DNA of 64,000 bases from Lycocorax pyrrhopterus obiensis. Lineage: Eukaryota > Chordata > Aves > Passeriformes > Paradisaeidae. The stretch covers positions 14,642,484-14,706,483 of the forward strand of contig JACSVZ010000004.1 of the NCBI GenBank assembly GCA_014706295.1, in the 5' to 3' direction. The first letter of the stretch is position 1. Each line of letters opens with the position of its first letter. The notes under the pieces were generated by a model that saw only the letters and a list, made by a program, of their open reading frames with translations, searched no databases and was not told the origin of the DNA. This document shows, piece by piece, positions 37,901 through 50,547 of the stretch. The translations under genes and the position numbers were made by a program.

Positions 37901-39863
37901 AGCTGAGCTGCACGAAAGTTGAACAAGTGTCTTCCCATTATCCTGAAGAAAATGCAGTTGGAAGACTCTGATGAGAGGGGAGGGACAAGGAACTGCAGGC
38001 AAGGCTGCTGCTACATAGCTGTAGACAGAATCCCACTGGTGCAGTAATTCTGGCTTCACGACTTCAGGGTTTCTCCGTGGCTTAACAAAATGGGGAGATG
38101 GAAGGAGGGCTGACAAGATAAGTAATTATTTTGGCCTGATTATCTTATTTTCATCTTAGTGATTGAAAGGACATGCAAAGATTCTGAGGGATGCTTCTAA
38201 AGCAGAGACCTAGAGCTATGGTGGCATCAAGGTAAAACCAACTCCTGTGCCCAGCACTTGGGTATATTCTTTTCAGAATGTCAGGACTCACAAAACTTGG
38301 CATTCAGTTGCTATAATTTTATCTGGTGGTTAGGAGTAGACTCATTACAGTGGGACCACAGAGAGGAATGAATCAACAATGAGCCTTGTAAGAGACAAGT
38401 AACTAAGTTGCTGGGGAAACTGGGAATTGTTCCTAGTAATCTTGTTTACTAGTAAATGCTGTAGTTTGTAAAAGCAGAAATGTTTTCCTCTGCCAATAAA
38501 AATTCATTAGTTTGCAATTTACAGTCTAAGTTGATACAAAGCCAAATTCTACAAGAGCAAAGTTTTATCTGCAAAGAGACTGTGCTGTTGGTATAGTAGT
38601 CAATTGACTGGAAAATGTATTCTCTCCTTCCTTGAAATTTAGTTTAAAAACATAAATGCATGTGGATTTGTGTCTAAACAATAAGTTTCATAAATGATAA
38701 AAAGCAGAGAAGGTGGCAGCAGATTTCCTCACTCTAATGTGAGACCAAACTGTATTTCTCTAGAGCTGCTCAAGGAAAGGAGGAAGCCTGGAGAGCCGGA
38801 GGAGAGGGAGGTTGGTGGGACACACAACCTGTGGGCTGTTGTATCTGCTGCCAGGGCGTGGAGCAACATTGTCAGGGGGCTGAGCAGCTGTGGTGACACG
38901 GAGATTTATTGCAGGGGAAATGGCCTTTAGCGTAAGAGCTGTGGATTTGCAAAGGTCAGGGCAGTGCAAATGGAAAACGGGGCAAGCCCTCTCCCTTTAG
39001 TGGTATAAAATGAGGGTAGTGACTGCAAATGAACTCTTATCAGAACTCTTTCCTGAGAACCTTCACCGGTGTGCTTTAGGATACATACAAAGATGCACAC
39101 ATTTAGGCACACAACCTTGGACTACTGTCGTTCTGTACTTAAAATGTCTTAGGAATTATGTTGTTTTTTCAGTAAAACAGTATGCCAGGGCTTGGGGTTA
39201 GGGTGAAGAGACCCAGAGAATCTTAGATTCTAAAATCTGAAGTAAGAATGGCTGGTTTTGAAGCATTGTCTTTTCAGGAAATCAGTATAAAAAACAATTG
39301 GCATGAATGTTTGAGAGGGCTTAGGGTCTATACTTAGAACAGAAACGTTTAAAACCTCTGCTTGTGACTATTCTTACCTTTCATGTCTTTAGGTATCTCC
39401 TAAAAACACCACCTTGTAACTTCTGTGTATGATGTATAAACTTCAATGCTACAGCAAGAGAAGGTTTCTAAATTATTTTATATGAAATCAATATAAAATG
39501 GCAGAAACTTAACGAATTCTTTGTTGGAGATTCAAGACGATTTGTCAGTCACATTGATTTATTTTTGATGGAGGTGAAACTTGTTTAGGCAGTGCAATCT
39601 ACATCCTGCAGACCAAATTGTTGGGGTTCTGTTTGTTTGTTTAATTCCACAAAGCATTCCTGTATTTTCCTTGCAGAAATATCCCTCAGGTTTTCACAGA
39701 AAAACCCTTTTCTCAGCATGGGTTTCATAGCAGTCACTGGTAGAAATGCCATTCACTGGTACCTTTCACAGGGTGTGGATTGACTTGTAGTCTGTCTTCA
39801 CTAAAGAGATGTGTGTGATTAAACTATCCCAAAAGCAGAGGGGAGAAAAAAACCATTTCTCCC

Positions 39864-39879
39864 TTTTTTTTTTTTTTTT
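39864..39879 (+). repeat. Poly-T run (16 T)
   Basis: A homopolymer flanked by CTCCC and ACTAGC; simple repeat in ALK intron 3. Confidence 0.9.
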
Positions 39880-40989
39880 ACTAGCAATCCCTTCCCTTGT
39901 AGAGAGGCCTTCTCAGTGAAACATTTAAGCATGGGAAGCACTCTGCTTTCCAAAAGATTGCATGTTTCGGTTGGCTTGAATAGTTTCATTGAAGGAGTGT
40001 GGATCTGTCCTGCTTTGGACTGCCCTGGGGCATCGTGGGCACTTCCAAGCAGTCTCCTGCTCAGTCTCTGCAGCTGGTTCTCTTTCTTCTGTAATGCATT
40101 CATCATTGTTCCTTTTTTTATACTCATAATAGCAATTGCCTCTTCTTGAGTAGAACTTATTTGCAGCTTAATAAAAATTTACAATAGTCTTTGATAGTTT
40201 AGATAACTGTATAGTTTCTGAGAGAAATGACAGTAAAATACTTTAAAAATTTATCTTTTTTACAAAAGAGAAGTGGTCTTTTCTTAAAGGATTCTGTATA
40301 CTTTACTGTACTGAGGGAGTGCTATTAAAGGGAATGATTGGACATGTTTTTATTAATAATTCAGAAGGATACAATCCCACTTCTATTTGTAGTCCTGCCT
40401 AGCAAATCACAGTGTCAGATTTGTACTCTGTATTTCAGCTCGCTGTCCTCAAAGTACGAATGTATGTGCTGGCATAGTAGGGCTATTTCGAGACTAAACT
40501 TGGAAAAACAGCAAAAATCTTTTCATCAGCATTGCTTTAAGAAGCAGAGAGCTCATGTAATATTAATTTTTTTTCGGGAAATAATTGTATTGTTCCTTAA
40601 CTTTCTCCATATTTTCTAATGGTTTCTTCTCAGTCTGGAAGTAGCACGCTTGTACTGACTTGCATTCTTATAAATCTGGGTAGTATTGCTTCAGAGTGTT
40701 CTTTTCCCAGATGTGGGGATTCTCTGGCAAGCTGTTGCCAGCCAGCACCCAGCCAGGCTTCACAGGGCTGGTGGGACTGCACAGAGTTTTAAATAAGACT
40801 GAGCTGTGAGACTTCTCTCCCATACTGTGCTGCTACAGATATGATCGTATAAAGAAATCAAACCGACACTGTGGTTTAAAATCTTTTGGGATGATTGTTA
40901 GGGTTTTCCTAATGAGGAGGACATTCTTCAAAGTTCCTTTTAGAGTGAATGCTATTTGTTGGGTTTCTTTGGTGGTGGTGGGTGTGTTG

Positions 40990-41043
40990 TTTTGTTGGTT
41001 TTGTTTGTTTTGTTGGTTTTGTTTGTTTTGTTGGTTTTGTTTG
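40990..41043 (+). repeat. 18-bp minisatellite, 3 copies
   Basis: The unit TTTTGTTGGTTTTGTTTG is repeated three times perfectly at 40990-41007, 41008-41025 and 41026-41043, followed by TTAG. On the opposite strand it makes an artefactual Gln/Asn/Lys repeat inside a short open frame. It is likely polymorphic in copy number. Confidence 0.95.
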
Positions 41044-41485
41044 TTAGTTTTTATTTCCTTTCCCACAATACAGGTTTAACAATCACTTGCCTTTGTAGTC
41101 TCCCAGTCCCCTGTCTCCTTAGGCTGGGAGGTCCATAGAGCCTGAGAGCTGTGGTGGGGGCCTTACTCATTCCTGGAGGAGCACTTGCAGGATGTTCAAG
41201 TCAGCCTCCAGAGAGACTGCATTTGGAGGCAGTTGTTTTAAGCTTGGGAAAAGCTTTTGAGTGACATGATTGTCTTGACATTTGATTTAATGCATGAGAT
41301 TCTTAAAAATGTTACAAGTAGTTAAAGATGGTGGATAGGATAAAATTAAATTAACCCCATCACTTGCAGCAGCAGTAGAGCAGCATTTCCCTACTCAGGT
41401 GTCTTCCCCTTCCCTTTCCTTGTGCAGGGTGGTAGACTGTGAAGACTCGTTCTTGGAGTCATGTTTGGTCATCTGTGGAAAACAA

Positions 41486-41590
41486 ATTAGTTAATAGATT
41501 TTAAGGTCAAAGGAGACCATTAGATCATCTGACCTCCTGTGTACATAGTGGATAGAAATTGACCTAGCAATCTTTGTATTGATTCCAGTG
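41486..41590 (-). mobile_element. Ancient CR1/L3-like 3' remnant (antisense)
   Basis: GATTTTAAGGTCAAAGGAGA followed by CCATTAGATCATCTGACCTCC matches the antisense of the old CR1 3' end pattern ('ttaaggtcagaagggaccattatgatcatctagtctgacctcctg'-like in sauropsid genomes). Sequence after this decays quickly. The family is recalled, the boundaries are approximate, and no tail microsatellite remains. Confidence 0.55.
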
Positions 41591-44500
41591 AGCTATTTAT
41601 TAAAAATGCACCTTGATGAGAGGTGGCTACCATTTACTTTGCTTGCTGTGTTGAGTGGCAGTGTGTAAAGGCACACTAAACTTTGTCAAAGTTTTTCATT
41701 GTTTCAATTGTTTGGAGAGAGAGGATGAAAATAACCAAGTTTCTGATAAAAGCAGTAGATACTACTTGTAATTTATGTGGGGATCTCAAGAGACTGAAAT
41801 ACAGGAAAAGCATTTTGAGGGTAGAAAGGTCATATTCAGTTTATTCTTTATACAGTGGTTATCCTGAAAATTCATTAGTTGGCTAAAAATGTTTAATTTT
41901 TTGCCTTATAACAGAATTGCTTTAAAAGATGCCAAGGTCAGGACTCTCTATAAAAGGCCTGTCTGGTTGTAGTCACACTTCTTCCGGGCTCTGCTTCCTT
42001 TCACGGCCTGACCCAAAGCCATGTCACTGGTACTGAGAGCTGTAGTCAGGTACCAGCCCTCTGAAACTTCTGCCTGTGCTCCAAGTCCAGTTCAGTTGTG
42101 ATGTCAGAGCAGCACAGGCTGGGCCTCCCACCACAGCTGGTGGCAGTGCCTGACTGCAGTCCCAAGTTCAGTTGACCGTCTGATGCTACATCTGCATCCT
42201 TTTCCATGTCACTGCCAAAACAAGTGTCTTCATACAGCCACTATTGCCATGATTTTCTTCCTGCGTGCTGTTCAACACTGAGCTTTGTTACAGTATAGGC
42301 TGCTTGTACTATCCTTTCTATTTATCAACAACTTGACCTTTAATTTATGGTTGCATTACCTATATGACAGCTGAAGTCTTTGTTGCCTATTGTATTTTTC
42401 TCAGTGTATACTATATAGCAAGGCTCACTCTCCTCTCTCTTGTGAAAATATTTACTTAGTACTCAGCTCCTCTCTATTATGTTTTAAGACTCATTTCTCA
42501 GCTCTGAAGCCATTTAACTTGTCCCATGTTGATTCTCTAGGGTTCAGAATGTCAGGATCACCTCTTTAATCCTTTTAAAACACTGGTTTAATGCTGAGTT
42601 TCTCTTGGAAATTTGCTGTTATTCTAAGAGTTATTAAATATAAAACCTCTAATATTTTAGTTAACTCCTTTAGCCATGTCTTTCAGAATATGCCAGTGTT
42701 ACCCCAGAGTAGGTCAATTGTGTTCAAAAGAACCCAAAAGGGACAAAAAAGGCAAGTGTTCAATGAACAGGGATTTGCTCAAAGCTGTTCAAAGTCACAA
42801 GTGTGGTCTGAATGTACAAATACAATATCTATGAATAATAAGCAGCCACTGGTGAGATGTTAAAACAGTTATAAACAATTAGCAAGCACTCTTTTTGTAC
42901 CCCTTACACCTGTTTTGTCACCTTAAAAACCTGCTATGATTGCAGCTGCTACAGCTGTCTCTTGAATCAGCACTGAATGTGTCGGTTTCCCAGTGGCCAA
43001 GAAGCCAAAGGATGGAGTGTGTCTGAACAGGGCTTTTGGCCCACCACCATTCGAGTCAGTCAGCTGAACACTGTCTTGGCAAGAGGCTTCCGTTTTCAAA
43101 GTAGTCAAGACTATGATCAAGCAGTTCAGCTGTGACCAAGTGAAATGTGATCTGGGCCTCTGGCTGCTGTTTTGAACCAGAAATAGCTCAGCTGCTCATT
43201 TGAGTTGAATTTATTTTAATAATGTATTGTGCTTTTAAAATGCGTGACTGCAGTGGGTCAGTCTGAGCAGGAAAGGTGTTTCTACAGTGCTCAGCAGAAC
43301 CTTAGTTGCACTCACGCTGGAGTGTCTTCTGATAGCAGAAACTCAGTTTTAAGTGATTGCAGAATACTTGGATAGACATCAAGTGAGTCTGCTCTTTAAT
43401 TTCAGTTTGAAGGCATTAATGATTTATGTACAATTTTAGAGTAAATGGTGAGCGTGGAGTTTGGTTGGCCTAAACAATATTGTGATTTGTTTGTATGAGG
43501 TTCATGTATGACCCTAAAAGTAAATTACATTCATTTATACATCATTGAAGTCTAAGAGCAGAATTTTAATATTTTCAGTTATTTTATACTATTTCTAGCT
43601 TTAAGAAAACATCTGCTTCATAAAATATTAGTGTTAAATTCTTGTAGTATTTGTCTAGGGGTTTCACACACCATACTTTCAAGGTATGTTGCTAAGCCAA
43701 CAGATATTCTTGTATTAATTATGATACTGTTCTTCCTTTTTTTCCTTCCTTCTTGCTTTATTCTGCTTCTTCCAGATCCATGGTGAAGGGTAGGATACTT
43801 CACTATTTCATCTGATGGAGTGAAATAAATGCTTTGTGAAAGCTTTCGGCATTTTAATTAAACATGCAGATAGCTGAGGAGCAGTATATATTACATTTTT
43901 TTATTAAAGACATGGATAAGCTACAACGTTAATCAGTGAAAAAGATCTTGCCCTTGCTTTTCTTAATGGATTATATTAGTCATTAGATCATTAGAATGAG
44001 TTCAAAGCGCTCCCTCTTCGTCTCATACTGTCACTTTGCTAATACCACTCTCTTATGAGTCACCTTCCCTTTTAGGCAGTAATAAATTTTACCTTTCCTC
44101 CTCTCTTCGTTTCTTCCCAGCACCCACTTATTTGATTTGTTGTGTAACTTTCAAGGAAAGGCCATGTTAACCTGGCTGAGGAGATTGAGAAAGATGCAAC
44201 TGAAATGAAACAGTGAGGCAGTGAATTAGCTCTGCTGGTTCATATTCTGCTTTGATTTATATTCTTCCAAATGCTTTTGAAGCACAAAACATGTGCTGGT
44301 CTCTGGAAATGAGCCCTTCATTGCCTCCATCCCCTCCCCCCAAGGCTGACATTAGCTACTTATGCAAAATCTGATTTATGAAATGGGCCAAGGCTTCTGT
44401 TCGACGCCTTCATCACTTCCCAAGTGGGGAACTTGAAACAAAACAAAGTACTTGGAGAAGTGCTCTTTGCCCCCCTTCCAGCACAGGTGTGCTTGGAAAC

Positions 44501-47500
44501 AGCAGGCTGCTAGGAACAGCTCTGTCTTCACGGCAATAGACAATGCCAGTGAGACAGGAGATTGGTAATGGGTGTGGGACCTTTTCAGACTTGGGTCACT
44601 GGTTCAAATTCAGCCAGTCACCGGGTGCTGGAAGTCATTGCTGTCTGCAGGGTGCTTGATGGTCAGCGGGAGGTGTGTTGGAGAACTCTGTCTGTTCCCT
44701 CAAAGCACTGTCCACAGGAGCTGTCACGAATTGGCCAGCCCTGTAGGTGGTTTCAGCAGCGAAACCAAAGATTCCGAGCCACCCTGTCAGTCAGTCCTTA
44801 GAGCGGATTCACATCGTGGTAGCAAGGTAGTATGTTGGGACACACACCTAAATTTTGACCTATATACTTGTTCTAAGAAAATCACTGATTTTTCATTCTT
44901 CAAGCTGGGAAATTGGCTGTGGATACTGCAATTATTCTAACCTCTTCCCAAAAAATACAGGACAACAGTTTTCAAAAACTTTGTCTTTTCCTTTGATGCA
45001 AGAGAAAAATGCATCAAGCCCCACCCACGCTGCTACTGTGCCCAAGAAACTGTGAGAGTAACAAACACTTGTAGCTCATAGCTGACTCATGGGACTAAAT
45101 CCAGAGCAGATCATGGAGTGCTCTGTAGGAGAGGATCCTGGTAAGGAGGATTTTTAAGGAAAGCCTGCTGTGCAGGATCAGATGAGTATTTTGCACCCTG
45201 ACTCTGGTAAAGAAGAGGTTTCCAGTAATAAGATGGCCATCATGTAAAGAGAAGTGTCTTACCTGAAGAATGTAGAATTGAATGCTTTTGCAAACACCAT
45301 CTTAAGCATGTTGCTTGCTCATCTAAATAGTTCTATTTGAAATAGCTTATTTGTATTATGGCTTAATTGCCTCCTTCTCTTTGACTCTTCTTAGGAGTGA
45401 GCTGCATCTCTTATATTTTCTTGGTTAGCATAGAAGTGCTGCAGTCAGTCAGTCCTAGGAAGGAGTAAGAGTTAATGCTCATCCAGTCAGAGGGTGTGTT
45501 TGCATTTCAGTGCAAACATAAAAGTTCAAACAGTGAATTAAGAATGACTTCTCTAAAACACATACTTCCTAAGCAGTTGAAGAGCGATCTGTATTGCACA
45601 CAAAGAACACTTCAAATAATTTCCAGGGGGGGAAAAAAGTGTTTGTAGAACTTTCCATCTGTTTGCAGATTATTCATGGTTAAATTAATAGAATATTCCT
45701 GCCTTATTTGGTTATGGCAATGTGCACCTTAGAAATGCCTTGATAAGGTGTGCTACAAAGACCAGCTGTATTTAGAACAGAACAAGACTCGCCTGATCTG
45801 GTGGTACATCAGAGGAATATTTCAGGATTCATATTATTTGTAATATAGTGGTTTCCAGGATCTGCATTTCTGTTAAAGGTAAGGTCATTTACAAGAACAC
45901 GTCTGTTGTAGAAGATTAAATGAAAAAGGTTATCTCAAAGCTTCCTGAAACTAATGAGAAGACTACAAACCTGAGATGCTGGAATGGAAAATTTCAGTGC
46001 CCTTTGGATGAGGCCAAGTATTTATTTTTTTTTATTACAGGATTGCATTTATTTATCGATAAATACTCCTGATTGCCTTTCACTGGTTTCGTGTCTTATA
46101 AAGTTTTTAAAAGAAAGCCTAGTTCTGATTTTTACAAATTAAATATGGGGGCAAAAAGAAAAGTCTCACCAAAGACCACAAAGTGCTGGATGCAGAGGCC
46201 TGAACTGCATGGTAGCTGTACTTCCTCGAAGGTGGTGGTTGCTGCTGAGTCTCCTGTGCTGGTAGCCAGATCTTGTTTGAGTTATGGCCTTTGCTTCTAC
46301 ACACTTTATTGTGCATTTATTAGGCTTGTAGCATAGCTTGGTCCCAGAGATAAATTTGGGCAGTTGTCTGATATTTCATGATATTTTCTCTTTTTTTTCC
46401 CCGTTCAATTTCTCTCATTACAAGCAATGTAACATGCAGCTGCGATAAATTTAATCTGCTGACAATGTGTATGTCTGGTATCTGATTCATCTTTGATTTC
46501 ATGGCTGAATCCCAAAGAAGGGAGAGAGGGGGGAAATTGGGGGATCATGGTGGCAAGCAGGATTTAGATGCTGGTAGAGATGACGAACTATCAGCAAGAC
46601 TTGCTTAAGGAGAGAAGTAGCTAAAAAGAAACCAGTGTGCACAGGTGGAAAAACACTGAAACTGGAGATAAGAAAAATGCAAATTAAATATCAGTGATTT
46701 AAGAACAAATGTGTAAGGCCAACAAGAAAGCTGCTGTGTGCTTGTCACAAGAGCAGAGAGAGATACATACAGGAACTGACATTGATTGCAGGAATTCACC
46801 CATCCAGCTCCATCAGCAAAGTTCATTCAGTCATCCCCTCTACCTCTCCTAGACCACTTCACAGAATACAAATACCTTTGCTACTGCCACTGCTGAATGC
46901 TAAATAAATAAGTTAATCCTCTAATAAAATTTAGACATGAAATAAATAGGTCAATCCATTTATTCTCTAACTAGGGTTCAGAAGGATAATGAGGTTTGGC
47001 TGGAGGCGGCACGGTGCCCCTGGAAGCATGTTGCTGTTTAGCCTGCTAATGATTGCGGTATGCTTAATCCTAATTAATTTTAAGGCATTCTTTTGTTTAG
47101 GCTCTTAAAAATTTAACCTAAAAAACCACTGAAAAACAATATCTTTAGACATGAGCCCACCAACAGACAAAACTTTAGTGTCTTGTTCTTCTGCTTAGAA
47201 TAAGTATAAATTTCTGTGGTCTTGGTCCTGTGTTGTTCTGTAGGTACTCACCTTGCATCCTCTCACCACTGCTTTACTACCTTTGTAATTTAGCTGAGCC
47301 AAGTCCTCAGAGAGGTTACGCGTTCATGTCTGTGTGCCAGACACTTCCATGTCTGTTCAGCTGCTCCACTGATTTTGTAGGTGGTCACATTTCTGAAGAA
47401 CATCTCTAAGCAGTCACAGTAGTGCTTTCTGAATGATCAATGCAGTAACATTTTGTTTCATTTCCATCTTTCTCCCCAGGGCAAAAAGTGCCAGTCTGTA

Positions 47501-48746
47501 AGCCATTGTATGAGGTGTTTGCCATAATGAGGACATGATTCAAGGAGGTGGCCTGCCTTTAACAGCAAAATGGCAAATGCAAGGGTATTCCCCCTTTTTG
47601 AGGATTTGTAATCTAACTTTTATGAGAGTGCAAAAGAGTCTTGTTTCTTTTGCCTAAGCAGCAGACATATTCTGGTAAAAGATGGTTGTGAATACCAGCT
47701 GAGGTCTTGTGATGGTGCTATGCTCCTCTCTCTTTAGATGTGACTTGGTTGGATAATAGCTGCTTCATTTGTTATCCTATTTCATAGCGTTACCTGATAC
47801 CATTAAAAGCCTGCTGGTCTTTTCTTAAAATGTGCTGCTGTTCTGGGCAAGTAAATTAAATCCCTACGTGACATTTGCTTACGTGAAAATTAATCTGTTA
47901 TGAATTACATTTTAAAACTCAGATGAAAAGTGCTACAGAAACGCAAAATATTTATTATGTCTTTTATGAACAATTCTCTTGTCATGTATGCATATTCACT
48001 GCAAATTCATATTGGCATTTATTATCCAAAAATGTTCTGCCTTTTTTGCTGTTATTGTTGCAGGATTGATTTCAGTACAGTCTAGTTTTTGAGAGGCTTT
48101 CTTTTTTGAACTGTAATATGCAAATCACAGCAGTAGCAGAATCTTCAACTTCTTTTCCCTTTAATTGAATTTAGCAATTACAGTGCCATGGCACCTATGT
48201 GAACCACCATATGTTATTCATCTTTCTTATTGTTCTCAATTAGGGTGTTGTCTGGTGTAGGGTTTTTGGTCTGCTTCTTCTGCAGTGATTAATATAATAG
48301 AGTTATAATCTCACTTATAATCAAACTTTCAGGAAAGGTTATTGGATTTGAGGTGACTTGTATGCAAGCAATTTCCCAGCAGCCAAACCGAATGCTTGCA
48401 ATTTATGGGTTGTCAAACCTTTATCATTTCATGGCCAGATTATTACTACATCTAATAGACAGGTTTCTGGATTGTTGGGTTTTGTTTTTTTGGTTTTCTT
48501 TCCGTTTTAGGGGCAGTATCTGAGCTTCGTTAACTACAGTGTAATTTTATAGGTGGCCATATTTTTCAGATACTTTGTAATTGGCTTGTTATCGAGGCAG
48601 CACAAAGCAATCCCCTGTCACCATGAGTGTTCCATGCATGGTGAGGTGTAAGCAGAGCTGACTGGAAAAAATTATTTGCCTTCATGAAAAACACAGATTT
48701 CTTCTTTCAAACTATATATCCTCTTATGTGTTATGAAGATTAAATT

Positions 48747-48761
48747 TATATATATATATAT
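48747..48761 (+). repeat. (TA)n microsatellite
   Basis: About seven and a half TA units within an AT-rich context; short simple repeat in ALK intron 3. Confidence 0.9.
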
Positions 48762-50179
48762 TTAGAAACTATCTTTGCAAGGAGCAGGAGAGGCACTCAG
48801 AGCAAGTACACACACATTCTCTGTGCGGGGTTTTCCTGTCCTCTCCTTGCAGTAAGTGCTATGTGCATATGAGGAGTGGTGTAGTCACTACGCTTGGTAC
48901 TTTGCTAATGCTAAAAGAGGGAGAGGGAAAGTGTGGAATAGTTCCTTTGCTTGTAGAAGATAAAGATTGATTTTATTCATGACTGAAGTGGGTAATTTTC
49001 TAGCCATAGAAGAATAAATGTTGGGCTAAAAGTGTCTTTGTTTTCTCACTGTATAAAGGTTTTAGTTTCAACCGGACCATCATACTAAGGAACTATGACA
49101 GACATTAGAGAATTTTCCCCCAAAAATGACAGTTCTCTTATAATTGAGATCATTCTAAGTCTCACCTGATATGCTGAGTGCTAAGGCAGGACAGATCTTT
49201 CTAATCTATCTGAAATAATAACTGCAAAATTGAAGGAAGTGTCAGCACCCGTGAGAGGGTACATCATTGACAAAATGGAAAGGCAGATATGATTTGATTT
49301 TTTTGAAGCGGCTGGCTAGGGAGGGAAGGTACTACATTAAAAGTATCTGAATTATAAAGGCCAACATTTACCAGCTCCAAAGGTTTTAGGGTGATCTTCA
49401 TGAAATAAATGGCATCTTCAACTCTGACTGGGTAGGTATCCACATGCCAGAAAGCCTCTGTCTATAAATCAATAGCCCTGCTGAAAGTCTAGAGGCCAAG
49501 GAACAAACTGTCACTATTATTTCTACGAAGCCAGGATTATTCTGTATGCTATAGTGTAGGTGGTGCTAGCTTTACCCAGTACTTAAGCCCCCTAGAAAAT
49601 ATGAAATATTTTGATTCTTTTGAGTGCTGTTATATTTCAGAATGGTTTATGTTCCAATTGTTTATGAATAATGATCTTTGATCAGCCTTCATCTTCCCCA
49701 CACAAGGTATTAAAAACTGCAAATAGCAGGCTGTTATCAAACCCTTGAACACACTTTAATATTTCAAGTAATAGCATCAAGTTGTGTTTTCTGTGTATTG
49801 CTCTCTTCAAGGATTGCAGACTGAGCTATATAGGACCGTGGAGGTTGTTTTTATGGCTTTATGTACCATTTTTCACCACCCTATTGGATGTGGTTTGGGT
49901 CTCGTACACTTCATTTACTGCAAAGTAGATGCTCTTACCTTAATACAAGGTGCTATCTGATTTTCATCTACCTGTACCAAGTTAGTATTTTTTCAAAAGA
50001 GCGTTTTATTAGCTCTGTGGGCTGTGCAGTGATGTAAAATGGTTACCAAGCTCTAGTTGTCTGCTGCTTCCAAAGGAAGACAACCTTGCATTTAGAGGCA
50101 TTCTGCAATTTGTATTTGAAACCTTCAAAAGTAGTAAAGCTTATACAGCATTTTAGAGGAGAAAAGCATATGTACAACA

Positions 50180-50547
50180 TTATTCATGAGCAGGCTCTGG
50201 GAGACATTACAGCGGCCTCCCAGTTCTTAAAGGGGGCCTACAGAATAGCTGGGGATGACCTTTTCATGTAAAGTAGTGATAGGATGAGTGGTAATGCTTT
50301 TAAATTGGCCGAGGGCAGATGGAGATTATCTAGTAGGAAGAAATTCTTCCCTGTGAGGGTGGTGGGGCATTGGCACAGGCTGCCGACAGAAGCTGTGGAT
50401 GCTCCATCCCTGGAAGTGTTCAAGGCCTGGCTGATTGGGATTTTGAGCACCCTGGCCTAGTGGAAGGTGTCTCTGCCCGTGGGAGGGGGGATGGAACTGG
50501 ATGATCTTGAGGGTCCCTTCCAACACAGACCACTCTATGATTCTATG
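50180..50547 (+). mobile_element. CR1 LINE, 5'-truncated 3' end (sense)
   Basis: The copy starts in the last codons of ORF2 (ATTACAGCGGCCTCCCAGT, then GGGGGCCTACAGAATAGCTGG). It continues through the 3' UTR blocks AAGAAATTCTTCCCTGTGAG, TGGAAGTGTTCAAGGCCTGG and GGAACTGGATGATCTTGAGG to the tail CTCTATGATTCTATG. The ORF2 end and complete 3' end are present, and divergence from the remembered CR1 consensus looks moderate. It is in the same orientation as ALK. Confidence 0.95.

Larger units (their letters stand above)
34913..50179 (+). other. ALK: ALK intron 3, second part
   Basis: No exon or gene is supported. Contents: a 16-T run near 39864-39879, an 18-bp minisatellite (40990-41043), an antisense old CR1-like remnant (about 41486-41590), a (TA)n tract (48747-48761), and AT-rich candidate conserved segments near 46975-47110 and 47850-48030. 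The longest open frame (35980-36411, 143 codons) has no recognisable domain. Confidence 0.8.

Noticed and set aside
39190..39204. GGGGTTAGGGTG as interstitial telomere repeat
   Set aside because: Only a single telomere-like unit; no tandem array.
40833..41066. Gln/Asn-rich repeat protein on the minus strand
   Set aside because: Product of the 18-bp minisatellite read antisense.
44572..44620. tRNA-like GGTTCAAATTC box
   Set aside because: No matching A box, acceptor stem or cloverleaf arms around it; a chance B-box-like match.
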